Source: JAFGSI01 sp041287425 (GTDB lineage: Bacteria > Chloroflexota > Anaerolineae > Anaerolineales > Villigracilaceae). Taken from it: a DNA stretch of 64,000 nucleotides. The stretch is taken from the NCBI GenBank assembly GCA_041287425.1, contig JBEULG010000040.1, positions 62,001 to 126,000 on the forward strand, read 5' to 3'. Positions 26,347-33,999 of this stretch are shown one piece after another (within the stretch, counting starts at the first letter, position 1; each line of letters opens with the position of its first letter). Under the pieces are notes generated by a model that saw only the letters and a list, made by a program, of their open reading frames with translations, did not search any database and was not told the origin of the DNA. Position numbers and translations under genes: made by a program.

Positions 26347-26604
26347 ATGACCAACCCTCCTCCCCTCCTTCCCCTCGCCGAAATCCGCCCCGGCGAACGC
26401 GCCCTGCTGCGCCAGTTCCGCGCCGGGCGGGCGGTGGAAAACCGCCTGGCCTCGCTCGGCTTCACCCCCGGCGCGGCGGTGGAAGTCGTGCAGAACTTCG
26501 GCCGCGGCCCGCTCATCGTGAGCGTGCGCGGGACGCGCGTCGCCCTCGGCCGCGGCGAGGCGGCCAAAATCCTGGTCGAGCGGAGCAATGGCAGCCATGG
26601 CTGA
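26347..26604 (+). CDS. feoA: FeoA family protein
   Basis: The protein has 85 residues, the usual FeoA size, with an SH3-like beta-barrel pattern (LAEIRPGERALLRQF, then LASLGFTPGAAVEVV, RGPLIVSVRGTRVALG and AAKILV). FeoA is a cytoplasmic partner of the FeoB ferrous-iron channel. The start follows ATGGAG. The 3' end overlaps the FeoB start by 17 bases, which implies coupled expression. Confidence 0.9.
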   Translation: MTNPPPLLPLAEIRPGERALLRQFRAGRAVENRLASLGFTPGAAVEVVQNFGRGPLIVSVRGTRVALGRGEAAKILVERSNGSHG

Positions 26605-28633
26605 GTGTCACGATTCCGCCTCCGCCGCGCCGACCCGGACGCGGGTCGAGACCGGCGCGCCGCTCATCGCCCTGGCCGGACAGCCCAACATGGGCAAGTC
26701 CACGCTCTTCAACCTGCTGACCGGCCTCAATCAACATGTCGGCAACTGGCCGGGCAAGACGGTCGAGCGCCGCGAGGGCCGCTTCGACCTGAACGGGCGG
26801 GAAGCGCTGCTCGTTGACCTGCCCGGCACCTACAGCCTGACGGCCAACTCGCCGGAGGAGGTCATCGCCCGCGAGTTCATCGTCCGCGAAAGGCCGGATG
26901 TGGTCATCGCCGTCGTCAGCGCGGCGCAACTGGAACGCAGTCTGTACCTGGTGGCCGAACTGGCCGCTCTGGACGCACCGCTGGTGGTCGGCCTGAACAT
27001 GATGGACGTGGCCGAGCAGGAGGGTATTCGCGTCGAGCCGCATGTGCTGGAGGCGGCGCTGGGCGTGCCGGTGGTGCCGATGGTGGCCGCCAAAGCCTGG
27101 GGCGTGCGCGACCTGCTGGATGTGGTCGCAGAGGTGTTGGCCGGCAAGCGCCTCCCCGCGCCGCGCCCGCCCGAAATCCGCCCCGACCACGCCGCCGTGC
27201 TGGCCGAGATTCAGGCGCTCATCGCCGGTCATGTCCCTGCGCCGTACCCGCCCGCCTGGACGGCGCTCAAACTGCTGGAGGGCGACGCCGAGGTGACGCG
27301 CATGATGGAGGCCTCTCTGCCGCCGGAGAGGTGGCAGGCCGTCCACGCGCTGCTACGCGCCCACGACGACGCTTTCCTGGCGGTGGCCTCCGGCCGCTAC
27401 GAGTGGATTGGGCGGCTGATACGCGCTGCCGTCACCCGGCCGCGGGTCGGGCAAATCGGGCTGACCGAGCGCCTCGACCGTTGGGCGGCGCATCCGGTCT
27501 GGGGGCTGTTCCTGCTGGCGGGCATCCTCGGCCTGGTCTTCGGGCTGACGTTTACGCTCGGCGCGCCGCTCCAGGAATGGCTGGAGGCGGGGGCGGTGGC
27601 GCCGCTCGCCGGTCTGGCCGCCGAGGCGCTGAACGGCGCGCCGGTTTGGCTGCGCGGCCTGGTGGTGGACGGTCTCATCGGCGGGGTCGGCTCGGTGCTG
27701 ACCTTCCTGCCCATCCTGGTCATCTTTTTCGCCGCCTTCGCCCTGCTCGAAGACGTGGGCTACATGGCACGCGCCGCCTATGTGATGGACAACCTGATGC
27801 ACCTGATGGGGCTGCACGGCAAGTCGTTCCTGCCGCTGTTTCTGGGCTTCGGCTGCAACGTGCCGGCAGTGATGGGGACGCGGGTCATCGACTCGCGGCC
27901 GGCGCGCCTGCTGACCATCCTGATTGCGCCGCTCGTCCCCTGCACGGCGCGCATGGCGGTAGTGGCCTTCATCGCCCCGGCCTTCTTTGGGGCGAGCGCG
28001 GTGTGGGTGACGTGGGGCCTGGTGCTGCTCTCGCTGCTGATGCTGGTGGTCAGCGGGGTGGCGCTGAACCGGGTGATTTTCAAGGGGCAGCGCTCGGCCT
28101 TTATCATGGAGATGCCGCTCTATCACTTTCCCAACCCGCGCACCATCGGCCTGCTGGTCTGGCAGCGCTCGCTGTCTTTCGTCAAGAAGGCCGGGACGGC
28201 CATCCTGGCGATGGCGATGCTGGTCTGGGTGCTTTCGTACCTGCCCGGCGGCGACCTGAACACGAGTTACCTGGCGCGCTTTGGGCAGTTCATCGAACCG
28301 CTTGGCCGCTGGATGGGCTTCGACTGGCGGCTGACGGTGGCGCTGCTGGCCAGTTTCCCGGCCAAAGAAAATGCCATTGCCACGCTGGGCGTGCTGTTCG
28401 GCGTCTCGCCCGAAGCGGGGCTGACCGACCTGCTGATGGCTGCCTATTCGCCCGCTACGGCGCTCTCGTTCCTGGTGGTGACGATGCTCTTCATCCCCTG
28501 CATGGCGACGGTGGCCGTGACCAGGCAGGAGACCGGTTCCTGGGGCTGGACGCTGCTGAGCGTGTTCCTGTTGCTGGGGATTTCGGTCGCCGCCGGGGCG
28601 GCTGCCTATCACCTGGCACTTTGGATATTGTAG
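26588..28633 (+). CDS. feoB: Ferrous iron transporter FeoB
   Basis: The protein has 681 residues. The N-terminal G-protein domain has G1 GQPNMGKST, G3 DLPGTYSL and G4 NMMD. The membrane half has two Gate-type segments, including EDVGYMARAAYVMD, FLGFGCNVPAVMGTR and PCTARMAVV. It imports Fe(II) under anoxic conditions. A second ATG nine bases downstream is an equally plausible start. The protein is slightly shorter than E. coli FeoB. It sits in a cluster with FTR1, FeoA and FeoC. Confidence 0.96.
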   Translation: MAAMAECHDSASAAPTRTRVETGAPLIALAGQPNMGKSTLFNLLTGLNQHVGNWPGKTVERREGRFDLNGREALLVDLPGTYSLTANSPEEVIAREFIVRERPDVVIAVVSAAQLERSLYLVAELAALDAPLVVGLNMMDVAEQEGIRVEPHVLEAALGVPVVPMVAAKAWGVRDLLDVVAEVLAGKRLPAPRPPEIRPDHAAVLAEIQALIAGHVPAPYPPAWTALKLLEGDAEVTRMMEASLPPERWQAVHALLRAHDDAFLAVASGRYEWIGRLIRAAVTRPRVGQIGLTERLDRWAAHPVWGLFLLAGILGLVFGLTFTLGAPLQEWLEAGAVAPLAGLAAEALNGAPVWLRGLVVDGLIGGVGSVLTFLPILVIFFAAFALLEDVGYMARAAYVMDNLMHLMGLHGKSFLPLFLGFGCNVPAVMGTRVIDSRPARLLTILIAPLVPCTARMAVVAFIAPAFFGASAVWVTWGLVLLSLLMLVVSGVALNRVIFKGQRSAFIMEMPLYHFPNPRTIGLLVWQRSLSFVKKAGTAILAMAMLVWVLSYLPGGDLNTSYLARFGQFIEPLGRWMGFDWRLTVALLASFPAKENAIATLGVLFGVSPEAGLTDLLMAAYSPATALSFLVVTMLFIPCMATVAVTRQETGSWGWTLLSVFLLLGISVAAGAAAYHLALWIL

Positions 28634-28685
28634 GGTTTTGGCATCGAAGACGCGAATGGAACGAAATTTTTTTGAGTTTGGCATC

Positions 28686-28853
28686 GAAGGACACGAATTC
28701 AACGAATCAGGACTTATGCAAAATGAGATTCATTATCAACCGCCAAGACGCCAAAACGCCAAAGTTTTCGAAGGACGCGAATTCAACGAATCAGGACTTA
28801 TGCAAAATGAGATTCATTTCAACCGCCAAGACGCCAAAACGCCAAAGTTTTGC
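28686..28853. repeat. Tandem direct repeat, two units of about 84 bp
   Basis: Units at 28686-28769 and 28770-28853 are almost identical. Each carries GACxCGAATTCAACGAATC, AGGACTTATGCA and ACCGCCAAGACGCC blocks. Confidence 0.85.
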
Positions 28854-28934
28854 AGAATTCGCCGAGTGTGCTTGGCGTCTTGATATCCATCTTGGCGTTT
28901 TCCGTGTCTTGGCGGTTCGTCCTGCGTAAGTCCT
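28793..28934. mobile_element. MITE-like inverted-repeat element
   Basis: The ends AGGACTTATGCA (28793-28804) and TGCGTAAGTCCT (28923-28934) are near inverted repeats. Inside, AACCGCCAAGAC pairs with GTCTTGGCGGTT and ACGCCAA with TTGGCGT. The element is about 142 bp with no coding capacity. It resembles non-autonomous elements with AGGACTTACGCA-type termini. A second left end lies at 28709 in the tandem copy. Confidence 0.6.
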
Positions 28935-28985
28935 AGAATTTTCTTCGAGCAATTCGTGAATATTCGATGCAACCTAAGGATACCT

Positions 28986-29033
28986 ATGCTCGACAGATTT
29001 CTCGCCGAAATCCGCACCGGCGGCACGCTTGGT
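28986..29033 (+). pseudogene. Truncated second copy of the feoC start
   Basis: An ATG and 16 codons read MLDRFLAEIRTGGTLG, 12 of 16 identical to the start of the intact feoC at 29175 (MLEKLLAEIRAGGTLE). The 10 bases upstream (AAGGATACCT versus GAGGACACCG) match as well. The reading frame then runs into a structured repeat. Confidence 0.75.
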
Positions 29034-29160
29034 TTCGGCGGGGGATCAAATCCCCCGCCTCAGTGCATGAAAGTCGGCTGGAAGCCGACTTCAGATTGAG
29101 CGGAGAGTCCGCTTACAGCGGACTTCCATGACCTGAGCCGTGGATTTTCAATCCACGGCG
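29034..29160. repeat. Multi-hairpin structured repeat, copy A
   Basis: Successive hairpins are GCGGGGGAT/ATCCCCCGC, AAGTCGGC/GCCGACTT, AGTCCGCT/AGCGGACT and CCGTGGATT/AATCCACGG. The last is followed by the intact feoC. Two further copies lie at 33566-33663 and 33729-33876. Confidence 0.8.
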
Positions 29161-29174
29161 ACATGAGGACACCG

Positions 29175-29408
29175 ATGCTCGAAAAACTTCTCGCCGAAAT
29201 CCGCGCCGGCGGTACGCTCGAAGTGAGCGCGTTGGCCGCCCGGCTCGATACGACTCCCGCACTGGTGACGGCCATGCTCGACCATCTCCAGCGCACCGGA
29301 CAGTTGCGTCCCTACGAAACCTGCGATCAGGCCTGCGGCGAGTGCAGCCTGAAGAGCGCCTGCCGGATGAAAAACACAGCCGCGGGCGTGCGGCTGTGGC
29401 AGGGGTGA
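29175..29408 (+). CDS. feoC: FeoC-like transcriptional/iron-sulfur protein
   Basis: The protein has 77 residues. An N-terminal winged helix (VSALAARLDTTPALVTAMLDHLQ) is followed by a Cys-rich tail, CDQACGECSLKSAC, that can bind an iron-sulfur cluster as in FeoC. FeoC proteins interact with FeoB or regulate its stability. I chose the second ATG (GAGGAC upstream) because the truncated copy at 28986 begins at the equivalent codon. It is separated from feoB by 540 bases of repeats, so co-transcription with feoB is uncertain. Confidence 0.85.
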   Translation: MLEKLLAEIRAGGTLEVSALAARLDTTPALVTAMLDHLQRTGQLRPYETCDQACGECSLKSACRMKNTAAGVRLWQG

Positions 29409-29423
29409 AAAATTGCCGGTAAA

Positions 29424-29479
29424 CCGCTTGTGTTCGGGGAACGAATCGTTCGATTCGCTGACCCTATGAACACAGGCGG
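29424..29479. terminator. Large hairpin between convergent genes
   Basis: CCGCTTGTGTTC pairs with GAACACAGGCGG (one mismatch). The loop contains an inner GAATCG/CGATTC stem. It lies between feoC and the convergent methyltransferase gene. Confidence 0.6.
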
Positions 29480-29482
29480 CAC

Positions 29483-30031
29483 TCATGCTATCAATGCTCC
29501 CTCCAGTTTCAACAGCCATTCTTTCGTTTTTGTTCCCTGGCCCAGACCGTAACCGTGCAGTTTGCCGTCCGTCCCGATGACGCGGTGACAGGGGATGACG
29601 AGTGGCATCGGGTTGGTGGCTTCCGCCCGCCCGACGGCGCGCGCTGCCCCCGGCTTGCCAATTTGTTCAGCGATTTGCTTGTAGGTGCGCGTCTCGCCGT
29701 AGGGGATTTCGTACGTGGCGCGCAAAACCGTCTGCTGGAAGGGGCGCAGGAGCGTCCAGTCGATGACCAGGGTGAAATGGCGGCGTTTGCCGCTCAGGTA
29801 CTCGCGCAGTTCGCTGGCGGCCTGAGCGGTCATCTTGGGGTTGGATTCCACTGCCCGCTTGAAGCGCCGGCCCAGCCAGGCCGCGAATTCGGCCTGCGTC
29901 TGTCCCCACGCTATGGCCGCCAGGCCGGCATCGGAGACGGCTATCCACAGGTCGCCGAGCGGGGTCGCGTTCGCCTGGCCGATGTAGAGGCGGGCAACAG
30001 GTTGGGGGGAGGCAAGCGGTCGGGGGGGCAT
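29483..30031 (-). CDS. Methylated-DNA--protein-cysteine S-methyltransferase
   Basis: The protein has 182 residues. The active-site motif is IPCHRVIG, with upstream PYGETRTYKQIA and the arginine-finger segment GAARAVGRA, as in Ogt/MGMT proteins. It removes O6-alkyl groups from guanine by transfer to the active-site Cys, acting once per protein. The N-terminal domain is short and divergent, as is common. It is transcribed alone, convergent with feoC. Confidence 0.95.
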   Translation of the reverse strand: MPPRPLASPQPVARLYIGQANATPLGDLWIAVSDAGLAAIAWGQTQAEFAAWLGRRFKRAVESNPKMTAQAASELREYLSGKRRHFTLVIDWTLLRPFQQTVLRATYEIPYGETRTYKQIAEQIGKPGAARAVGRAEATNPMPLVIPCHRVIGTDGKLHGYGLGQGTKTKEWLLKLEGALIA

Positions 30032-30338
30032 GAGTCGCTCCTTTCTGGCGGGCCGGTTCTCTCACCGATTCAATTCTACCCCTTTTTTCAGAGTCCCATG
30101 TACTTTCGAGAACCGGCTTTCGCCGAAGCAGCACCTTTCAGGAGGCTTAAAATTCGCTTACAGAATTGTCAATCAAGCGTAGGGGAAGCGTAGGTTAATC
30201 GTCAAGTACTTTTTAGACCAACATGGTAATATATAAGCGTAAGGCGATTTCTCTTCTCCTCCTTTCAAATGAGTGCCGGGGTCGGCGTCCCCGGCACTCA
30301 AGATTCCAGCGCATGATATACTCAGGGGGCAGAGTGTC
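30032..30338. other. Intergenic region with a strong hairpin
   Basis: A perfect 11-bp stem, GAGTGCCGGGG/CCCCGGCACTC (30271-30299), lies 40 bases before the next start. A short direct repeat AAGCGTAGG occurs around 30175-30193, and an AT-rich TAATATATAA tract at 30227-30236. I see no convincing promoter pair and no coding frame. Confidence 0.5.
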
Positions 30339-30854
30339 ATGAGCAGTTTTGCCCGTCTCGTTTACCGCAGCCGTCAGTTCTGGCTGGCGCTGACCGCCCC
30401 CCGCAGCGGGCCGGCCTCGGCGCAGATCGCCCCCTATCTCTCCCCTGCTCAGCAACTCCTCTTCCGTCGTCTGCAGCCGGCCGAACAGGCGCATGCTTTC
30501 CTCGTCTTGCAGCGTCTGCGGCAAGGCGGGCAGCAGGACCCGGACTTGATGACCGCTGCCCTCCTGCACGATGTCGGCAAGGTGCTCTCGCCGCTCTCGC
30601 TGTTCGACCGCGTGCTGATTGTTTTGGGCAGGCGTTTCCTGCCGCGCCTGGCCAGGCGCTGGGAGGCAGGCGAGCCGCGCGGACTGCGCCGCCCCTTCGT
30701 CGTCGCCGCCCGGCATGCCGAATGGGGCGCGGCCCTGGCGGCCGAGGCGGGCGCCTCGGCGCGGGCAGTCGACTTGATTCGCAGGCACCAGGAGGCCCTC
30801 CCTGCCGGCGATTCGCTCCTGGCCGCGCTGCAAGCCGCCGACGATGAATTTTGA
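30339..30854 (+). CDS. HD-domain protein
   Basis: The protein has 171 residues. LLHDVGK near residue 72 is the HD signature, and an upstream HAF and later RHAEWGAALA supply possible metal ligands. The family comprises metal-dependent phosphohydrolases, often acting on nucleotides. The substrate is unknown. The start at 30339 follows AGGGGGCAGAG. The reading frame is open further upstream, but the earlier starts lie within the hairpin. Confidence 0.75.
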   Translation: MSSFARLVYRSRQFWLALTAPRSGPASAQIAPYLSPAQQLLFRRLQPAEQAHAFLVLQRLRQGGQQDPDLMTAALLHDVGKVLSPLSLFDRVLIVLGRRFLPRLARRWEAGEPRGLRRPFVVAARHAEWGAALAAEAGASARAVDLIRRHQEALPAGDSLLAALQAADDEF

Positions 30855-30917
30855 TGAGAGACGATTCGACTTTTTGCTGTCGAAATCGTTCAGGAAAGTT
30901 TAACGAGGAGAAATTCC

Positions 30918-31913
30918 ATGCCCGTTGCCCTCACCATCATCGGCCTGGGAAAGATTGGCGCCTCCGTCGGCCTGGCTTTGGCCGGTCATCGCAGCCGGTT
31001 GATTCGCACCGGCCACGACCGTCAGCCTGAGGCGGCCCAGAAGGCCAGGGCCAGGGGCGCGGTGGACCGCATCGCCTACAATCTGCCGGCCGCCGTGGCG
31101 GAGGCGGATGTCGTCCTGCTGGCCCTGCCCGCCGACCAGATTCGCCCCACTCTGGAGGTGCTGGCCGCCGATTTGCGCGAGGACGGTCTCATCCTGGACG
31201 TCTCGCCGATCAAGAAACAGGCCGCCGCCTGGGTGCGGGAACTCCTGCCGCCGCGCCGCCACTACCTCGGTCTGATGCCGGCTTTCTCGGTGGATGTGAT
31301 GCAGCAGCCCGGCGAGGGACTGGCGGCCGCCCGCCCCGATTTGTTCCGCGGCGGCCTGATGGCTATTGCCGCTCCGCCCGGCACGCCCGGCGAGGCGCTT
31401 GCACTGGCCGCCGACCTGACGGCGCTGCTCGGCGCCCGGCCTTTTTTTGCCGATCTGGCGGAACTGGATGGCGTCGCGGCTGCCGGCCATCTTTTGCCGC
31501 AACTGACCGCCGCCGCGCTGGTTGAGGCCGGCGCCGCCCAACCGGGCTGGGGAGACATCCGCAAACTGGCCGGGCGGCCCTATGCCTCGGCCACCGAAGC
31601 CGCCCTCGCCCCCGATTCCCCCGCCGCGCTGGCCGCGGCCGTCCTCGGCAACCGCGCTGACGCCTTGCGTCTGCTCGATGACCTGATTGCCGTCCTGCGC
31701 TCCCTGCGCGCCGTCGTCGCTGAACAGGATGTTGCCGCCCTGGCCGAACGCCTTGCTGCTGCTCGTGCGCAGCGTCAGCAGTGGTGGCAGGCGCGTCAGA
31801 CGGGCGTCTGGGACATGGAGGCCGGCGGGCTGCCCGAATTGCCCCGCCCGAGCGCTGTATGGAAGCGCGAACTGGGTGCCTTGCTACGTCCGCCCCGCAA
31901 GAGACAGCCGTGA
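30918..31913 (+). CDS. Prephenate dehydrogenase-like NAD(P)-binding protein
   Basis: The protein has 331 residues. The dinucleotide motif is GLGKIGASVGLALAG, followed by DVSPIKKQAAAWVRELLP, which matches the TyrA pattern DxxSxK. The helical C-terminal domain is divergent. It may oxidise prephenate in tyrosine synthesis, but the lack of other aromatic genes and the diverged C-terminus leave the substrate open. The ribosome site is GAGGAG. It overlaps the next gene by 4 bases (GTGA). Confidence 0.75.
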   Translation: MPVALTIIGLGKIGASVGLALAGHRSRLIRTGHDRQPEAAQKARARGAVDRIAYNLPAAVAEADVVLLALPADQIRPTLEVLAADLREDGLILDVSPIKKQAAAWVRELLPPRRHYLGLMPAFSVDVMQQPGEGLAAARPDLFRGGLMAIAAPPGTPGEALALAADLTALLGARPFFADLAELDGVAAAGHLLPQLTAAALVEAGAAQPGWGDIRKLAGRPYASATEAALAPDSPAALAAAVLGNRADALRLLDDLIAVLRSLRAVVAEQDVAALAERLAAARAQRQQWWQARQTGVWDMEAGGLPELPRPSAVWKRELGALLRPPRKRQP

Positions 31914-32167
31914 GTGAGAGCGATTCCTCTTTTTACTGCTACCTGCTTGTCTGCGCCGACGATACCTACTACACCGGCTGGACGACCGACCCGGCGCGCC
32001 GTCTGCACCAACATAACGCCGGCCGCGGGGCGCGCTACACCCGCAGCCGACTTCCCGTCCGCCTCGTGTACGTGGAGCAATTGCCGGACAAGGTCAGCGC
32101 GCTGCGGCGCGAGAGGGCCATCAAAAAAATGAGCCGCGCCCAGAAAAAGAAACTGATTCAAGGATAA
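31910..32167 (+). CDS. GIY-YIG nuclease superfamily protein
   Basis: The protein has 85 residues, starting at a GTG that overlaps the previous stop. The sequence FYCYLLVCADDTYYTGWTTD followed by RLHQHNAGRGARYTRSRLPV is typical of the small UvrC-like/YhbQ clade. Related proteins cleave or nick DNA, but cellular roles are poorly defined. It lies in a tightly packed four-gene run. Confidence 0.9.
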   Translation: MSESDSSFYCYLLVCADDTYYTGWTTDPARRLHQHNAGRGARYTRSRLPVRLVYVEQLPDKVSALRRERAIKKMSRAQKKKLIQG

Positions 32168-32170
32168 GCC

Positions 32171-32386
32171 ATGCTCCCCGACCTGCAACTCAACGATACC
32201 GTCCGCCTGCGCAAACCGCACCCGTGCGGCTCCTACGAATGGAGCGTCACCCGCCTCGGCGCGGACATCGGCCTGGAGTGCCGCGGCTGCGGTCACCGCA
32301 TCTTGCTGACGCGCCGCGAACTGGCGCGGCGGCTGAAGGCGATTCTCCCAAAGGAGACCGATGAATCCACCCACTGCCGGGCGTAA
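32171..32386 (+). CDS. DUF951 family protein
   Basis: The protein has 71 residues. The motif RKPHPCGSYEW and a later CRGCGHRILLTR give a CxxC-containing small domain as in DUF951 proteins, which are widespread and of unknown function. It may bind zinc or nucleic acid. It starts 3 bases after the GIY-YIG gene and overlaps the next start by 26 bases. Confidence 0.9.
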   Translation: MLPDLQLNDTVRLRKPHPCGSYEWSVTRLGADIGLECRGCGHRILLTRRELARRLKAILPKETDESTHCRA

Positions 32387-33515
32387 GCCCCATATCCTGT
32401 TCCTTTTTTCCGACACCGGCGGCGGACACCGCGCCGCGGCCGACGCCATCATCGAGGCCCTGGGCCTGGAATTCGGCGATGCCCTGACGACCGAAATGGT
32501 GGACTTCCTCAAAGACTATGCCCCGCCGCCCTACAACCAACTGCCGCGCTTCTACCCGGAGATGGTCAAAGTGCCGGAACTGTGGGGCGTGGGCTTCAAA
32601 ATCAGCGACGGCCGCCCGCAGGCGCGCCTGGTGACCTCTACGCTGTGGCCGGTGGTGCAGCAGGCGGCGCGGCGGCTGGTACAGGAACATCCTGCCGACC
32701 TGCTGGTCAGCGTCCACCCCCTGGGCAATTCTTTCTTTCTGAAAGCCCTCGGGCACAACCGCCCGCCCTTCGTCACCGTGGTAACCGACATGGTCACCAC
32801 CCATGCCCTGTGGTACGACAAGCGCGCCGACCTTATCTTTGTCCCCACCCGGCTGGCGCGTCAGCGCGCCATCGAGTATCACATGCCGCCCCAAAAGGTC
32901 GTCGTCGCCGGACAGCCCATCTCGGAACGCTACACTCATCCCTGTCAGGACAAGGCTGGCCTGCGGCGCAGACTCGGCTGGCCGGAGGACAAATTCACCG
33001 TCCTGATGGTCGGCGGCGGCGAGGGGATGGGACCGCTGGCCGAGACGGCGCGGGCGGTGGACGAATCGGGCCTGGATGTGACCCAGATCGTCGTCGCCGG
33101 ACGCAACGAGAAACTGCGCGCCTACCTGGAAAGCCTGACCTGGGAGAATCCAACGTTCATCTACGGCTTCACGCGCCAGATGCCCGACTTCATGCGCGCC
33201 GCCGACGCCATCGTCACCAAAGCCGGGCCGGGGACGATTGCTGAAGCGCTGGCAGCCGCTTTGCCCATCATTCTCTATGCCCGCCTGCCGGGGCAGGAGG
33301 ACGGCAACGTTTTCTACGTCCAGGAGCGCGGCGTGGGGGTCTGGGCGCCGGAGCCGCTACAGGTGGTGCGCACGTTGACGCGCTGGGTCTGCAAGCCGCA
33401 CTTGCGCGAGCAGGTCGTCGCCAATTGCCGCGAAGCGGCGCGTCCGCAGGCCTCTCGTCTCATCGCTCGCGAACTGGGTGCCAGGGTCGGCTTAACCGCG
33501 GCCCCTTCTCCGTAG
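32361..33515 (+). CDS. Glycosyltransferase of the MGDG synthase/GT28 family
   Basis: The protein has 384 residues. The N-terminal FSDTGGGHRAAADAI motif, GQPISERY in the middle and KAGPGTIAEALAAALPII in the C-terminal half match MGDG-synthase-like and MurG-like glycosyltransferases. They use UDP-sugars to glycosylate diacylglycerol or another lipid at the inner membrane. A glycolipid product is likely. The start has AAAGGAG, inside the DUF951 gene. Confidence 0.9.
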   Translation: MNPPTAGRKPHILFLFSDTGGGHRAAADAIIEALGLEFGDALTTEMVDFLKDYAPPPYNQLPRFYPEMVKVPELWGVGFKISDGRPQARLVTSTLWPVVQQAARRLVQEHPADLLVSVHPLGNSFFLKALGHNRPPFVTVVTDMVTTHALWYDKRADLIFVPTRLARQRAIEYHMPPQKVVVAGQPISERYTHPCQDKAGLRRRLGWPEDKFTVLMVGGGEGMGPLAETARAVDESGLDVTQIVVAGRNEKLRAYLESLTWENPTFIYGFTRQMPDFMRAADAIVTKAGPGTIAEALAAALPIILYARLPGQEDGNVFYVQERGVGVWAPEPLQVVRTLTRWVCKPHLREQVVANCREAARPQASRLIARELGARVGLTAAPSP

Positions 33516-33565
33516 GCCGAGATTTTTATCTCGTCCCCATGGCCTGCTCCAACATCGTCCCCTTC

Positions 33566-33663
33566 CTCTTCCTCAAAGCATGAAAGTCGGCTGACAGCCG
33601 ACTCTGGAGTCCGCTTTCAGCGGACTTCCATGACCTGAGCCGGGGATTTTCAATCCCCGGCGG
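33566..33663. repeat. Multi-hairpin structured repeat, copy B
   Basis: It contains AAGTCGGCTG/CAGCCGACT, AGTCCGCT/AGCGGACT and CCGGGGATT/AATCCCCGG hairpins and the linker TTCCATGACCTGAGCC shared with copy A. It lacks the first GGGGGAT hairpin. Confidence 0.8.
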
Positions 33664-33728
33664 GCTGGTCCATTTCGGCATTGAATGACGCGAAGGGATC
33701 GAATTTCCGCAACGCCCCGGCGGGTGGC

Positions 33729-33876
33729 TTCGGCGGGGGGATAAATCCCCCGCCTCAGGGCATGCAAGTCGGCCAAGGCCGACTCCCAATCCACTTCAGC
33801 GGGAAGCCCGGTTCAGCGGGAAGCCCGCTTTAGCGGGCTTCCACCACCTGAGCCGGGGATTTTCAAGTCCCCGGCC
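33729..33876. repeat. Multi-hairpin structured repeat, copy C
   Basis: It begins with GGGGGGAT/ATCCCCC, then AAGTCGGCC/GGCCGACT. A CAGCGGGAAGCCCG unit is repeated, then AGCCCGCT/AGCGGGCT, and it closes with CCGGGGA/TCCCCGG. The third module has changed base pairs relative to copies A and B but keeps pairing. Confidence 0.8.
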
Positions 33877-33999
33877 AGGGTGGGTGAGCACTTACGCCAT
33901 TTTTTGAATCATACCAAAGGGGGAATCCTTACAATTTTGTAAGAAGAGTATAGTATAGATGCGTTTGTTTTTCGTTTCTCTTGATCAGGGGAGGGCAAA

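Larger units (their letters stand above)
28634..28985. other. Repeat-filled gap after feoB
   Basis: No gene is seen. It contains the tandem 84-bp repeat and MITE-like fold listed separately, and a degenerate CATCGAAGACGCGAATGG unit at 28648-28665 related to repeats elsewhere in the window. Confidence 0.6.
33516..33999. other. Repeat-rich gap without genes
   Basis: It begins with the small perfect hairpin CGAGAT-TTTT-ATCTCG (33518-33533), which may terminate transcription. Next come two copies of the multi-hairpin repeat. Between them a degenerate unit (TTGAATGACGCGAAGG, 33681-33696) is related to repeats at 28648 and 60455. The right end has an AT-rich stretch and a GGGGAGGG ribosome site for the next gene. 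Confidence 0.65.

Noticed and set aside
27331..28929. A 532-residue plus-strand frame in feoB, continuing into the repeats
   Set aside because: Out of frame with FeoB and running into non-coding direct repeats; no ribosome site.
29060..33789. Minus-strand frames at 29060-29296 and 33526-33789 sharing an IENPRLRSWKSA-like string
   Set aside because: The similarity arises because both cross copies of the structured DNA repeat; it is not evidence of a protein family.
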